NCBI RefSeq assembly: GCF_000230695.2
Contig: NC_020541.1
Coordinates: 124,001-188,000, forward strand
Origin: Rhodanobacter denitrificans
Lineage (GTDB): Bacteria > Pseudomonadota > Gammaproteobacteria > Xanthomonadales > Rhodanobacteraceae
Length of the DNA stretch: 64,000 bases
Direction: 5' to 3'
Numbering within the stretch: the first letter of the stretch is position 1; the number at the start of each line of letters is the position of its first letter. Below the pieces are notes generated by a model. It worked only from the letters and a program-made list of their open reading frames with translations. It was not told where the DNA came from and did not search any database. Below, piece by piece: positions 51,838 to 61,354 of this stretch. Position numbers and translations under genes: made by a program.

Positions 51838-52695
51838 ATGATCTACGTACTGCTCAGCGTGGCGTGCAGCGTGCTGGTGTCGGTGCTGCTGAAGCTGGCG
51901 CGGCGCTTCGACGTCGACGTGGGCCAGGCGATCGCCTGGAACTACGTAGTCGCCGCCGCGCTCACCGCGTGGCTGCTGCAGCCGTCGCTGGCCACGCTGT
52001 GCGCGCCGGGCGTGCCGAGGCTGGCACTGGCCGCACTGGGCATCCTGCTGCCCACGATCTTCCTGGCGCTGGCCGCGTCCGTGCGCCATGCCGGCATCGT
52101 GCGCAGCGACGCGGCGCAGCGCCTGTCGTTGCTGCTGTCGCTGCTGGCTGCGTTCGTGCTGTTCGGCGAACGGCTCACCGCATTCAAGGCGCTGGGCATC
52201 GCGCTGGGCCTGCTCGCCCTGCTGGGCATGGTCTGGCGCAGCGGGCACGGCACGGTGACGCGCGGCACGGCGGGGTGGCTGTATCCGTTGGCGGTATTCG
52301 CCGGCTTCGGCGTGATCGACATCCTGTTCAAGCGCGTGGCCCAGGCCGGCGTGCCGCTGGGCGCCTCGCTGCAGGCGATGTTCGCGCTGGCCCTGCTGGT
52401 CGCCTTCGCGCTGCAGCTGTGGCGGCGCGCGCGGGGGCAGGCCCGCTTCACCGCGCGCAGCGCGCTGGCCGGCGCGCTGCTCGGCCTGGCCAACTTCGGC
52501 AACATCCTGTTCTACCTGCGCGGCCACCGCGCGCTGCCGCAGCACCCGGCGCTGGTCTTCGCCAGCATGAACCTCGGCGTGGTCGCGCTGGGCGCGCTGG
52601 TCGGCCTGCTGCTGTTCCGCGAGCGGCTGAGCCGGCTCAACCTCGCTGGGGTGGGGCTGGCGTTGCTGGCGATCGGGGTGATCGCGCACGGTTGA
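51838..52695 (+). CDS. EamA/DMT-superfamily membrane transporter
   Basis: 285 residues with about ten membrane helices in two EamA-type halves. It starts MIYVLLSVACSVLVSVLLKLARR and carries the repeat features LFGERLTAFKALGIALGLLALLG and LLFRERLSRLNLAGVGLALLAIG at the ends of each half. The ribosome site is GGAGTGAGGG. The substrate is unknown; family members export amino acids or metabolites. It follows the persulfide dioxygenase by 51 bp but has no clear tie to sulfur. Confidence 0.85.
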   Translation: MIYVLLSVACSVLVSVLLKLARRFDVDVGQAIAWNYVVAAALTAWLLQPSLATLCAPGVPRLALAALGILLPTIFLALAASVRHAGIVRSDAAQRLSLLLSLLAAFVLFGERLTAFKALGIALGLLALLGMVWRSGHGTVTRGTAGWLYPLAVFAGFGVIDILFKRVAQAGVPLGASLQAMFALALLVAFALQLWRRARGQARFTARSALAGALLGLANFGNILFYLRGHRALPQHPALVFASMNLGVVALGALVGLLLFRERLSRLNLAGVGLALLAIGVIAHG

Positions 52696-52788
52696 GCTGT
52701 GACTTCTGGGCTATGAAATCGCGCGGCCGCGGTGCCTATGCTGTGACGCTCCGGGGCGGTGGTGCCCCAGCCATCGGGGATTCCGGCC

Positions 52789-54390
52789 GTGCGCAAGCTT
52801 CCTTTCGTCGTTGCATTGTCCGCGCTGCTGCTGAGCACGGTCGCGGTCGCCGCACCGGACAAGAAAGACGACAAGGCCAAGCCGGAGCAGCCCGACGCGG
52901 CGCTGGTCGAGCCGCAGTCGTCGGCCAGCGAGGGTTCGGTGTCGGTCGAGGGCCATCGCGTCGACTACAAGGCGGTGGCCGGCACGCTGGTGCTGCACGG
53001 CACGGGCGACAAGGAAGACGAGCCGCAGGTCAGCATGTTCTACGTCGCCTACTTCAAGAAAGGCGCGGCGGCGACCAAGCGGCCGATCACCTTCATCTAC
53101 AACGGCGGCCCCGGTTCGGCCACGGTGTGGCTGCACATGGGCGCGTTCGGCCCGAAGCGCGTGGTCACCAGCGACGACAGCCACACGCCGGCGGCGCCGT
53201 ACGGGCTGGTCAACAACGACTACAGCTTGCTCGACGCCTCCGACCTGGTGTTCATCGATGCGCCCGGCGCCGGTTTCAGCCGGCTGATCGCCGCCGACAC
53301 GGACAAGTCCAAGCGCGACGAGCAGATGAAGGAGCGCAAGAAGGCGACCTACGGCGTCGACGGCGACGGGCATGCGTTCGCCCAGTTCGTCACCCGCTTC
53401 CTGTCGAAGTACGACCGCTGGAACTCGCCGAAGTACCTGTTCGGCGAAAGCTACGGCACCACCCGCTCGGCAGTGCTGGCCAACATCCTGGAGAACGAGG
53501 ACAGCGTCGACCTCAACGGGGTGATCCTGCTCTCGCAGATCCTCAGTTTCGACACCAGCATCGACGGGCCGGAGTTCAACCCGGGCATCGACCTGCCGTA
53601 CGAGCTGGCGCTGCCGACCTTCGCCGCCACCGCGTTCTACCACCACAAGCTGCCGCAGCAGCCGGCCGCGCTGGAGCCGTTCCTACGCGAGGTGGAGCAG
53701 TACGCGCTGGGCGACTACGCGCAGGCGCTGATGGCCGGCTCGCGCCTGGACGACGCGCGCAAGCAGGCGGTGGCGCAGAAACTGCACGAGTACACCGGCC
53801 TGCCGGTGGCCTACCTGCTGAAGGCGAACCTGCGCGTGACCGGCGGCATGTTCGAGCACGAACTGCAGACCGACGGTGACATCACCACCGGCCGGCTGGA
53901 CAGCCGCTTCGCGGGGCCGTCGATCGACCCGCTGAGCAAGGATTCCGAGTACGACCCGCAGTCCTCGGCGATCAGCTCGGCCTACGTGGCCGCGTTCAAC
54001 GACTACGTGCGGCGCGACCTCAAGTTCGGCCAGGGCCGGCAGTACCGGCTGTTCGCCGACATCGACCACTGGGACTTCTCGCACAAGGCGCCCGGCGTGC
54101 ACGGCGAGGCGCTGCAGTCGTCGACCAACGTGATGCCGGACCTGGCCATGGCGATGAAGACCAACCCCAACCTCAAGGTCTATCTGCACGGCGGCTACTA
54201 CGACCTGGCCACGCCGTACTTCGCCGCCGACTACGAGATGCACCACCTGCCGATCCCGGCCAGCCTGGAGGCCAACATCAGCTATGCGTGGTATCCGTCC
54301 GGGCACATGGTGTACGCGCACGAGACCTCGCTGAAGCTGCTGCACGACAACGTCGGGCGCTTCATCGGGCAGACCGACAACGTCAAGTAG
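52789..54390 (+). CDS. S10 family serine carboxypeptidase-like secreted protein
   Basis: 533 residues from a GTG at 52789, giving the signal peptide MRKLPFVVALSALLLSTVAVAA. The GTG at 52759 would add ten residues before the signal. The nucleophile is Ser221 in FGESYGTTRS, with the oxyanion region FIYNGGPGSATVWLHMGAFGP ahead of it. The His-containing WYPSGHMVY near residue 505 and the Asp in YDLATPYFAADY complete a likely triad. Bacterial S10 enzymes of this kind cut C-terminal residues in the periplasm or outside. Its 3' end overlaps the convergent LacI gene by 8 nt. Confidence 0.9.
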   Translation: MRKLPFVVALSALLLSTVAVAAPDKKDDKAKPEQPDAALVEPQSSASEGSVSVEGHRVDYKAVAGTLVLHGTGDKEDEPQVSMFYVAYFKKGAAATKRPITFIYNGGPGSATVWLHMGAFGPKRVVTSDDSHTPAAPYGLVNNDYSLLDASDLVFIDAPGAGFSRLIAADTDKSKRDEQMKERKKATYGVDGDGHAFAQFVTRFLSKYDRWNSPKYLFGESYGTTRSAVLANILENEDSVDLNGVILLSQILSFDTSIDGPEFNPGIDLPYELALPTFAATAFYHHKLPQQPAALEPFLREVEQYALGDYAQALMAGSRLDDARKQAVAQKLHEYTGLPVAYLLKANLRVTGGMFEHELQTDGDITTGRLDSRFAGPSIDPLSKDSEYDPQSSAISSAYVAAFNDYVRRDLKFGQGRQYRLFADIDHWDFSHKAPGVHGEALQSSTNVMPDLAMAMKTNPNLKVYLHGGYYDLATPYFAADYEMHHLPIPASLEANISYAWYPSGHMVYAHETSLKLLHDNVGRFIGQTDNVK

Positions 54391-55456
54391 CCGGCTTGCG
54401 CCTGGCGCCGCGCCCGGACGGCGCGCTGTGCCGCGGCGCAGTGGAGCCGCGCACCACCAGTTCCGGGCTGAAGCCTTCGTTGCGGCTGTCGATCGGCTCG
54501 CCGTTGGCTTCGCGCTGCAGGTCGCCGATCAGCCGCTGCGCGGCGTGCCGCGCGATGTCCTCGGTGGCCTGGCGCGCGGTGGTCAACGCGGGCCAGGACT
54601 GCTTGGAGAACGGGCTGTCCTCGAAGCCGGCGATCGACAGTTCGTACGGCACGTTGATGCCGTCCGAATGCGCGGCGGCCAGCACGCCGGCGGCGATCTC
54701 GTCGTTCGAGCCGAAGATCGCGCTGGGACGGTCCTTCAGCGCCAGCAGTTTGCGCGCACCGCGGAAGCCGTCGTCGAAGGTGTAGTCGCCGGGCACGATC
54801 AGCTTGCGGTCGAGCGCGATGCCGTAGTCCTTCAGCGCGTCGGCGTAGCCCTGGTAGCGTTCCTGGCTGGAGCGGTGTTCGCGGCCGCCCCACAGGAAAC
54901 CGATGCGCTGGTGGCCGAGCTGGATCAGGTGCTCGGTGATCGCATAGGCCGCGTCGCGGTCGTCGACGTAGACGCAGGGCGAGCCGTCGGCGGGGTCCTC
55001 GCGCGCGGAGATGATGCGGATGAACGGCACCTTGGCCGCGCTCAGCGCGTGGATCAGCGCCGGCTGCTCGGACATCGGCGGCGCCAGCACCAGCCCGGCC
55101 AGGCGCGAGCGATGCACCAGCTCGCGCAGTTCATCGGCCAGCTTCGGCGAGGACGAGTCGCACGGATGGATCTGCAGGCCGAAGCCGCTCGAACGGCATG
55201 CCGCCAGCACGCCGCGCTGCAGGTTGATGATGTAGTGCGCGTTCGGGTTGTCGTAGACCAGGCCGATCGCGTAGGCGCGCGTGCTGCGCAGGCTGCGCGC
55301 GGACGGGTCGGGCTGGTAGCCGAGCGCGTCGATCTCGCGCTGCACCTTCTCGCGCGTGCGCGCGTGCACCGACGGTTCGTTGTTGATCACGCGCGAGACG
55401 GTCTTCAGCGAGACGCCGGCCCGTTCCGCGACATCCTTGATGGTGGCGCTGCGCAC
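54383..55456 (-). CDS. LacI family transcriptional regulator
   Basis: 357 residues from a GTG at 55456 with GAGG upstream. The N-terminal helix-turn-helix (ATIKDVAERAGVSLKTVSRVIN) and hinge (DPSARSLRSTRAYAIGLVYDNP) lead to a periplasmic-binding-type sugar domain. Location next to a NagP-like permease and near a glucokinase, and two LacI-type palindromes over the promoters of both, make it the likely local repressor, a NagR-type role in the Xanthomonadales scheme. The basic tail (PSGRGARRKPAT) is unremarkable. It follows the permease by 95 bp on the same strand. Confidence 0.88.
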   Translation of the reverse strand: MRSATIKDVAERAGVSLKTVSRVINNEPSVHARTREKVQREIDALGYQPDPSARSLRSTRAYAIGLVYDNPNAHYIINLQRGVLAACRSSGFGLQIHPCDSSSPKLADELRELVHRSRLAGLVLAPPMSEQPALIHALSAAKVPFIRIISAREDPADGSPCVYVDDRDAAYAITEHLIQLGHQRIGFLWGGREHRSSQERYQGYADALKDYGIALDRKLIVPGDYTFDDGFRGARKLLALKDRPSAIFGSNDEIAAGVLAAAHSDGINVPYELSIAGFEDSPFSKQSWPALTTARQATEDIARHAAQRLIGDLQREANGEPIDSRNEGFSPELVVRGSTAPRHSAPSGRGARRKPAT

Positions 55457-55551
55457 CCGCTGAACCTCGTGTATCGAAAGGAATGGTCGCCGGTCGCGCC
55501 ATCGTGCCGGCGGCGCCGCACGCGTCGGTGCAGCGGCGTGAGCATCCTAGC

Positions 55552-56853
55552 CTAGAGCCCGGGCCGTAGCGAATCCGTGTGCTGGCCGACCCGGTGGCCG
55601 GCCAGTCCGTAGTACAGGATGTACAGGTAGCACGGCACCATCAGCAGGGCGAAGGCGAGCTGGAAATCGACGTGCTGCTTCAGGTGCACGAACAGCTGCG
55701 GCACCACCGCACCGCCGGCGATCGCCATGATCAGCAGCGCCGAGCCGCGCTCGGTCAGACTGCCCAGGCCCTTGATCGCCAGCGGGAAGATCGCCGGCCA
55801 CATCATTGCGTTGGCGAAGCCGAGCGCGGCGACGAAGCCGACCGAGACGTAGCCGCGGCTGAGGTAGGCGCCGATCGAGAACAGCACGCCGAGCACCGCC
55901 GAGATCGCCAGGTAGCGCTGCTGCGAGACGAAGCGCGGGATCAGCAGCAGGCCGACGACATAGCCGATCAACATGCCGCTGAGGGTGAACGCGGTGAAGA
56001 ACTTGGTCTGGTCGAGCGGCAGATGGAAGCTGGCGCCATACGTGCCGATCGCATCGCCGGCCATCACCTCGACGCCGACGTAGAGGAACAGGCACAGCAC
56101 GCCCAGCCACAGGTGCGGGACCTGCAGAATGCCGGTGCGCGCCGCGCCGGCGCGGACGGGGGTGCTATTCGCCGTGGTCGCCTCGATGTCCGGCAGCGAG
56201 GAGCGCGCAATCCAGATCGCCAGCAGCGCGAGGATGCCGGCCATCACCAGGTACGGCGCGTGGATCTTCGCGGCAAATTCGTTGAGCAGCAGTTCACGTG
56301 CGGTCGGGTCGGCCGCCTTCACCTTCGCATCGAGATCGCCGATACCGTTCAGCACGAGCGTGCCGATCAGCAACGGCGCCAGGATGCCGGCGACCTTGTT
56401 GCAGATGCCCATGAACGCGATGCGTTGCGCCGCGCTGTCGATCGGCCCGAGGATGCTGATGTACGGGTTCGAGGCGGTCTGTAGCAGCGACAGCCCGGCG
56501 CCGATCACGAACAACCCGGTCAGCGCGCCGGCGAACTCGCGCCAGCTGACGAACTGGCCGAACAGCACCGCACCGATCGCCATCACGAACAGGCCCAGCG
56601 CCATGCCTTTCTTCATGCCGGTGCGGCGCAGGATCAGCGACGCGGGCAGCGAGAACACCAGGTACGACACGTAGAACGCCGACGGCACCAGGAACGCGTA
56701 GACGTCCTCGACCTGGAACGCCAGCTTGACGAAGGTGATCAGCGGCCCGTTGAGCCAGGTGACGAAGCCGAAGATGAAGAACAGCAGGCCGATGATCAGC
56801 ATCGGGCCGAGGTGGGTGCGGTCGGACGGCGCCGCCGCCAGCGTGGTTGCCAT
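55552..56853 (-). CDS. nagP: Sugar permease of the FucP/NagP MFS group
   Basis: A 433-residue twelve-helix symporter. It begins MATTLAAAPSDRTHLGPMLIIGLLFFIFGFVTWLNGPLI, the N-terminal signature of the FucP/GluP/NagP branch, and carries LQTASNPYISILGP and LWLGVLCLFLYVGVEVMAGD. NagP imports GlcNAc in Xanthomonadales and Shewanella; glucose/galactose is the alternative. The ribosome site is GGGGAG. Its promoter has TTGACA inside the palindrome at 56934-56946, pointing to repression by the LacI protein. The name nagP rests on context. Confidence 0.8.
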   Translation of the reverse strand: MATTLAAAPSDRTHLGPMLIIGLLFFIFGFVTWLNGPLITFVKLAFQVEDVYAFLVPSAFYVSYLVFSLPASLILRRTGMKKGMALGLFVMAIGAVLFGQFVSWREFAGALTGLFVIGAGLSLLQTASNPYISILGPIDSAAQRIAFMGICNKVAGILAPLLIGTLVLNGIGDLDAKVKAADPTARELLLNEFAAKIHAPYLVMAGILALLAIWIARSSLPDIEATTANSTPVRAGAARTGILQVPHLWLGVLCLFLYVGVEVMAGDAIGTYGASFHLPLDQTKFFTAFTLSGMLIGYVVGLLLIPRFVSQQRYLAISAVLGVLFSIGAYLSRGYVSVGFVAALGFANAMMWPAIFPLAIKGLGSLTERGSALLIMAIAGGAVVPQLFVHLKQHVDFQLAFALLMVPCYLYILYYGLAGHRVGQHTDSLRPGL

Positions 56854-56918
56854 GGATGGTGCTCCCCGGAGTCGCCGTGCCGCCCGGCCGGATGGCCGGG
56901 GCAGGCAGGAATGTCTCC

Positions 56919-56947
56919 TTAATTGCCGAAAAGTGCAACGTTGTCAA
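56919..56947 (-). promoter_or_regulatory. nagP promoter with LacI-type operator
   Basis: On the minus strand TTGACA (56947-56942), 17 nt, AATTAA (56924-56919). The operator TGCAACGTTGTCA (56934-56946) overlaps the -35 box. Confidence 0.7.
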
Positions 56948-57174
56948 TCCGTCGTCTGGATCGGCCCCCGGCAGGTGGTCGTGGCCGCACCGTTTGGACG
57001 GCCATCGCGAGCTACCCCTGTGGCGGTGCAGCAGGCCGCCGCCGCGTGGCGAAATTACATGCATATGCTCTACAAAAGGCCATTTGTACGATCTCATGAC
57101 GAGCGGCTGCGGAGTGCCATGGCAGCTATGCTGCGTCGCCACATCGAATCTCCGGAAAATTTTTGCCCGCCCGG

Positions 57175-57189
57175 TTGACAACGTTGTCA
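57175..57189 (+). promoter_or_regulatory. glk promoter -35 with LacI-type operator
   Basis: TTGACA at 57175-57180 lies inside the perfect palindrome TGACAACGTTGTCA (57176-57189), the same core as before nagP. The -10 (GCAGAC or CAGACT region) is weak. The central CG and the symmetric arms are typical of LacI family sites. Confidence 0.65.
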
Positions 57190-57278
57190 TTCCGACAGCA
57201 GACTCCGCCCGAATCAGGCCGTACCCGGCGCGCGTCCGCGCAGTCGGGTCGGGGAGTCACCGGCCACGGGAGAACGCA

Positions 57279-58379
57279 GTGGGGGAAGTCGCGAACCAGC
57301 GTCATGCGGCGGCGGCGGCGACGGCCGTGGCCGACGCGTCGGCAGCGAACGGGGTCGGTGCGCCAGGGCCGGGTCCGCAGCAGCCGTTCCTGGCCGCCGA
57401 CGTCGGCGGCACGCATGCGCGCATCGGCCTGGTCGTCGGCAACACGAACGGCCCGTGCCCGGTCAGCGTGCTGCACTACCACCGCTACAGCTGCGCCGAG
57501 TGGCCCGGGCTCACCGCGATGCTGCGGGACTTCGTCGCGCAGCTGGCGAACACGCCGCACGCGGCGCTGCGCAGCCAGCTGCACCATGGCGCGGTGGCCT
57601 GCGCCGGCTACGTGCTGGACGACGCGATCGTCAACGGCAACCTGCCGTGGCCGGTGTCGATCCGCGAGATCCGCGACGGCCTCGGCATCCGGCGGCTGGC
57701 GGTGATCAACGATTTCGAGGCGCTCGCCTACGCCACCCAGTTCATCGCCACCGACGAGACCCGGCCGATCATCGAGACCGCGCAGCCGGCGGCCAGCGGG
57801 CCGGTGTTGGTGATGGGGCCGGGCACCGGGCTGGGTTCGGCGGTGCTGCTGCCGGGCCACCCGCGCGCGCAGGTGCTGGCCACCGAGGCGGGCCAGGTAT
57901 CGCTGGCGCCGGGCAACGAACGCGAGATCGAGATCCTGCGCCTGTTCCGCCGCGAGCGTGCGCACGTGTCGTTCGAGGATGCGCTGTCCGGCCCCGGTCT
58001 GCTGAAACTCTACGGCGCGCTGTGCGAACTGCGCGGCAGCCCTTTGCGCCTGCTGACCCCGGCCGAAGTCACCATGGCCGCACTGGCCGGCAGCGATGGC
58101 GCCGCGGTGGAGGCGCTGGAAGTGTTCTGCGGTCTGCTCGGCAGCTTCGTCGGCGACCTGGTGCTGCTGTACGGCGCCCGCGGCGGGGTCTACCTGGCCG
58201 GCGGCATCCTGCCGCAGATCCAGCCGTTCCTGCTGGCCAGCCGCTTCGCCGAACGCTACTTCAACAAGGGCGTGATGCGCGCCTACCTGCAACAGGTTCC
58301 CGTACGACTGATCGAGCACGGCCAGCTTGGTGTCATTGGCGCCGCAGGCTGGTTTCTGGATGAGCGTTCAGGAGAGTGA
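57279..58379 (+). CDS. glk: Glucokinase-family sugar kinase (Glk or NagK-II)
   Basis: 366 residues from a GTG at 57279 with GGGAGA upstream. After a poorly conserved tail of about 35 residues comes the nucleotide-binding motif LAADVGGTHARIGLVVG, then INDFEALAYATQF (with the catalytic Asp), VMGPGTGLGSAVLL and EAGQVSLAPG. It phosphorylates glucose or GlcNAc with ATP; in Xanthomonadales the GlcNAc kinase NagK-II belongs to the same family. Neighbours (NagP, TBDR, GH20, NagX) favour GlcNAc, but glucose is not excluded. The longer frame upstream has no family match. Confidence 0.87.
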   Translation: MGEVANQRHAAAAATAVADASAANGVGAPGPGPQQPFLAADVGGTHARIGLVVGNTNGPCPVSVLHYHRYSCAEWPGLTAMLRDFVAQLANTPHAALRSQLHHGAVACAGYVLDDAIVNGNLPWPVSIREIRDGLGIRRLAVINDFEALAYATQFIATDETRPIIETAQPAASGPVLVMGPGTGLGSAVLLPGHPRAQVLATEAGQVSLAPGNEREIEILRLFRRERAHVSFEDALSGPGLLKLYGALCELRGSPLRLLTPAEVTMAALAGSDGAAVEALEVFCGLLGSFVGDLVLLYGARGGVYLAGGILPQIQPFLLASRFAERYFNKGVMRAYLQQVPVRLIEHGQLGVIGAAGWFLDERSGE

Positions 58380-58380
58380 G

Positions 58381-58473
58381 ATGAACGCCATCCGGCGACA
58401 CGGCGCCAAGCCAAACCACTACACAACGTCCGCGACCGTCGTCATGCCGGTCTTGATTCAAGCCAGCCTCTGA
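58381..58473 (+). CDS. Candidate 30-residue ORF between glk and the TonB-dependent receptor
   Basis: An ATG two nt after the glk stop, with AGGAG ten nt before it, opens a 30-codon frame ending 12 nt before the receptor ATG. The peptide starts MNAIRRHGAKPNHYTTSATV and ends PVLIQASL. No family is recognised. It could be a coupling leader or chance. Confidence 0.3.
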   Translation: MNAIRRHGAKPNHYTTSATVVMPVLIQASL

Positions 58474-58485
58474 GGGGAGGAGATC

Positions 58486-61236
58486 ATGAACTACCGCAAG
58501 ACATTGCTAGCCGCGAGCATCGTCGCCAGCCTGTGTGCATCCGGCGTGCTGTACGCCCAGGACGCCGCGCAGGGCGGCCCCGCCAGCCAGAGTCGCGCCG
58601 ACAAGGCCAAGGCGAAGGAGCTTGCCACCGTCACCGTCGTCGGCATCCGCGACAGCGAGGCCGAATCGCTGGCGCTGAAGAAGGATGCCGCCTCGCACGT
58701 CGAGGTGGTCACCGCCGAAGACATCGGCAAGCTGCCGGCCAAGAACGTGGCCGACACGCTGCAGCGCCTGCCCGGCGTCAACATCAGTTCGTCCAGTGCC
58801 AGCGAGGGCGGCTTCGACGAGAGCGACCGCGTCAGCCTGCGCGGCACCGCGCCCAGCCTCACCCAGACCCTGGTCAACGGGCACAGCGTGGGCACCGGCG
58901 ACTGGTTCGTGCTGAGCCAGGTGCAGACCGTGGGGCGCAGCGTCAGCTACACCCTGCTGCCATCGGAGATCGTCAGCCAGGTGGTGGTGCACAAGACTTC
59001 CGAGGCCCGTATCGTCGAAGGCGGCAGCGCCGGCTCGGTCGACATCATCACCCGCAAGCCGCTGGAGTTCGCCAAGCCGGTCACTGCCGAGGCGTCGATC
59101 GGCGGCGTGTACTCGGACCTGCCCGGCGACACCAAGCCGCAGTTCAGCGGCCTGTTCAACTGGAAGAACGACGCCAACACCGTCGGCGTGCTGGTGCAGG
59201 CCTTCTACGAGAAGCGCAGCCTGCAGCGCAACGGCCAGGAGATCGTGGGCGGCTACAACCAGATCGGCGCCAACGACCCGATCGCCGTCGCCCATCCGGA
59301 CCTGGCCGGCGTCTACTACCCCAACCTCACCGGCGCGGCGCTGTTCACCCAGCAGCGCGAGCGCAAGGGCGGTGTGATCGACTTCGAGATCAAGCCCACC
59401 GACAACCTCACGCTGGACCTGAGCGGTTTCTACTCCAAGCTCAAGGCCGACAACTACAACCGCAACTACCTGATGTGGGCCAGCCAGTTCGTGCCCTCGG
59501 GTGCGGGCCTGCAGCCGGGCTACACGGTCAGCAACAACGTGCTGACCAACGCGGTGTTCGCCCCGGTGGCCGGCAGCACCACGCCGTACGGCGTGTACGA
59601 CCAGATCTCGCGTCCCGGCGCCTCGTCCGAGTCCAAGTACCTCACGCTGGGCGCCGACTGGCGCGTCACCGACCACTTCGACCTGAAGGGCCAGATCGGC
59701 ACCACCCGCGGCAGCGGCGCCAGCCCGACCCAGGACGTGATCGAGCTGGGCACCGCCGTGGGCGCGGGCGCCAACTGGATGATGCGCGGCATCGGCCAGC
59801 CGACCAACTGGAACCTGGGCGGTGACAACAGCTCGCCGTCGGGCATCTATCCGCAGGCCGGCTGGATCTTCGGCGGCCAGGGCATCAAGGTGAAGGACAA
59901 GGAGGACTGGGCGCAGTTCGACGGCGAACTCAGCTTCGACGACGGCGCGCTCACCTCGCTGCAGTTCGGCGGCCGCTACGCCAAGCACGAGCGCAGCAAC
60001 CCGTTCGAGGTGGCGCAGGGGCCGAACTGGGCCTCCGACTGGCAGAACCCGGCCGCCTATCCGACCAGCCACCAGAACTACCCCGGCGACTTCGGCAGCT
60101 CGCTCGGCGGCAGCTTCCCGTCCGACATCTGGTACTACACGCCGGGCCAGCTGGCGCAGATCGATGCGCAGTTCGCCAACCGCGACCCGGTCAGCCGCTT
60201 CTACTTCAACGACATCTACAAGGTGCAGGAGAAGGATTCGGCCGCCTACGTGCAGCTGAACTGGGAGTCGGGCATCGCCAGCGGCAACGTCGGCGTGCGC
60301 TACGTGAAGACCGACGAGACCATCGGCTACACCAGTACCGCACCGGACGCGGAAGCCAGCAGCGTCACCGGCCCGATCACCGGCTCGGCGTTCGGCGACT
60401 ACTACTGGAACGTCTACAAGCACAGCTACGGCAAGCTGCTGCCCAGCGCCAACCTGAAGTTCGACATCAACGACCAGTGGGTGGCACGCTTCGCCGCCTC
60501 GCAGACGATGACCCGTCCGGACTACTCCGCGCTGGCCGGCTCGGTGTCGGCCGACGACCTGACCCACACCGGCAGCGGCGGTAACCCCAAGCTGAAGCCG
60601 CTGATCTCGACCAACTTCGATGCGGCGGTGGAGTGGTACTTCGCACCGCGCGGCCTGCTGTCGGCCGGCGTGTACGCGATGAACCTGAAGGACTACGTCA
60701 GCTTCGGCAACCAGGTGCGCAGCTTCAAGGACCTGCAGGCCACCCAGAACGCCGGCCACGACGTCTACTCGGACTACCTGATCAGCGTGCCGACCAACGT
60801 CAACGGCAAGGTGCGCGGCGTGGAGCTGAACTACATCCAGCCGATCGGCGACAACTTCGGCGTGCAGGCCAACTACACCTACGCCGACGGTCATGCCACC
60901 GGCGACAAGCCGCTGCAGGGCACCTCGAAGAACACCTACAACGTGTCGGGCTACTTCGAGAACCAGCGCTTCAACGCGCGCATCAGCTACACCTACCGCT
61001 CGCAGTTCTACGCCGGCGTGAGCCGCACCGACACCTACTTCCAGCAGGGCATCGGCAACCTCGCCGCCTCGTTCGGGGTGAACATCACCGACTGGATGGC
61101 GCTGTCGCTGGACGCGATGAACCTCAACAAGCCGAAGCTGAAGTACTACACGCAGAACGCGGCCTACGGCAAACAGCCGTACGCGTTCTACGACAACGGC
61201 CGGCAGTACTACCTCAACCTGCGCTTCAAGCTCTGA
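58486..61236 (+). CDS. TonB-dependent receptor of the GlcNAc/chito-oligosaccharide type
   Basis: A 916-residue outer membrane transporter. A signal peptide (about 1-24, ending LYAQ) is followed by a linker, a TonB-box-like ELATVTVVGIRDS (about 46-58), the plug (VEVVTAEDIGKLPAKNVADTLQRLPGVNISS, VSLRGTAPSLTQTLVNGHSV) and a barrel ending in YLNLRFKL. It belongs to the TonB-dependent receptors common in carbohydrate-utilisation loci of Xanthomonadales and Caulobacter. It lies after glk and before a secreted hexosaminidase, so it probably imports chitin fragments. Ribosome site GGGGAGGAG. A strong terminator follows, so GH20 is a separate unit or relies on read-through. Confidence 0.92.
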   Translation: MNYRKTLLAASIVASLCASGVLYAQDAAQGGPASQSRADKAKAKELATVTVVGIRDSEAESLALKKDAASHVEVVTAEDIGKLPAKNVADTLQRLPGVNISSSSASEGGFDESDRVSLRGTAPSLTQTLVNGHSVGTGDWFVLSQVQTVGRSVSYTLLPSEIVSQVVVHKTSEARIVEGGSAGSVDIITRKPLEFAKPVTAEASIGGVYSDLPGDTKPQFSGLFNWKNDANTVGVLVQAFYEKRSLQRNGQEIVGGYNQIGANDPIAVAHPDLAGVYYPNLTGAALFTQQRERKGGVIDFEIKPTDNLTLDLSGFYSKLKADNYNRNYLMWASQFVPSGAGLQPGYTVSNNVLTNAVFAPVAGSTTPYGVYDQISRPGASSESKYLTLGADWRVTDHFDLKGQIGTTRGSGASPTQDVIELGTAVGAGANWMMRGIGQPTNWNLGGDNSSPSGIYPQAGWIFGGQGIKVKDKEDWAQFDGELSFDDGALTSLQFGGRYAKHERSNPFEVAQGPNWASDWQNPAAYPTSHQNYPGDFGSSLGGSFPSDIWYYTPGQLAQIDAQFANRDPVSRFYFNDIYKVQEKDSAAYVQLNWESGIASGNVGVRYVKTDETIGYTSTAPDAEASSVTGPITGSAFGDYYWNVYKHSYGKLLPSANLKFDINDQWVARFAASQTMTRPDYSALAGSVSADDLTHTGSGGNPKLKPLISTNFDAAVEWYFAPRGLLSAGVYAMNLKDYVSFGNQVRSFKDLQATQNAGHDVYSDYLISVPTNVNGKVRGVELNYIQPIGDNFGVQANYTYADGHATGDKPLQGTSKNTYNVSGYFENQRFNARISYTYRSQFYAGVSRTDTYFQQGIGNLAASFGVNITDWMALSLDAMNLNKPKLKYYTQNAAYGKQPYAFYDNGRQYYLNLRFKL

Positions 61237-61285
61237 CGCCGAAGTTCGACCCCGGGCCACGGACGGCCCGATCCTCCCCAACCGG

Positions 61286-61320
61286 GCCCGGACCGTGCGT
61301 TGCCGGGCCCGCTTTTTTGC
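61286..61320 (+). terminator. Rho-independent terminator of the TonB-dependent receptor gene
   Basis: GGGCCCGG (61286-61293) pairs with CCGGGCCC (61305-61312), followed by GCTTTTTT. Confidence 0.9.
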
Positions 61321-61354
61321 TAGCGTGTTCCACTTGCCGCGACGGAGACCGCCG

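Larger units (their letters stand above)
56854..57278. other. Divergent regulatory region (nagP - glk)
   Basis: A gap of about 425 bp with no gene I can support. It holds two LacI-type palindromes, two promoters facing outward and a short AT-richer stretch around 57050-57110. Confidence 0.7.
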
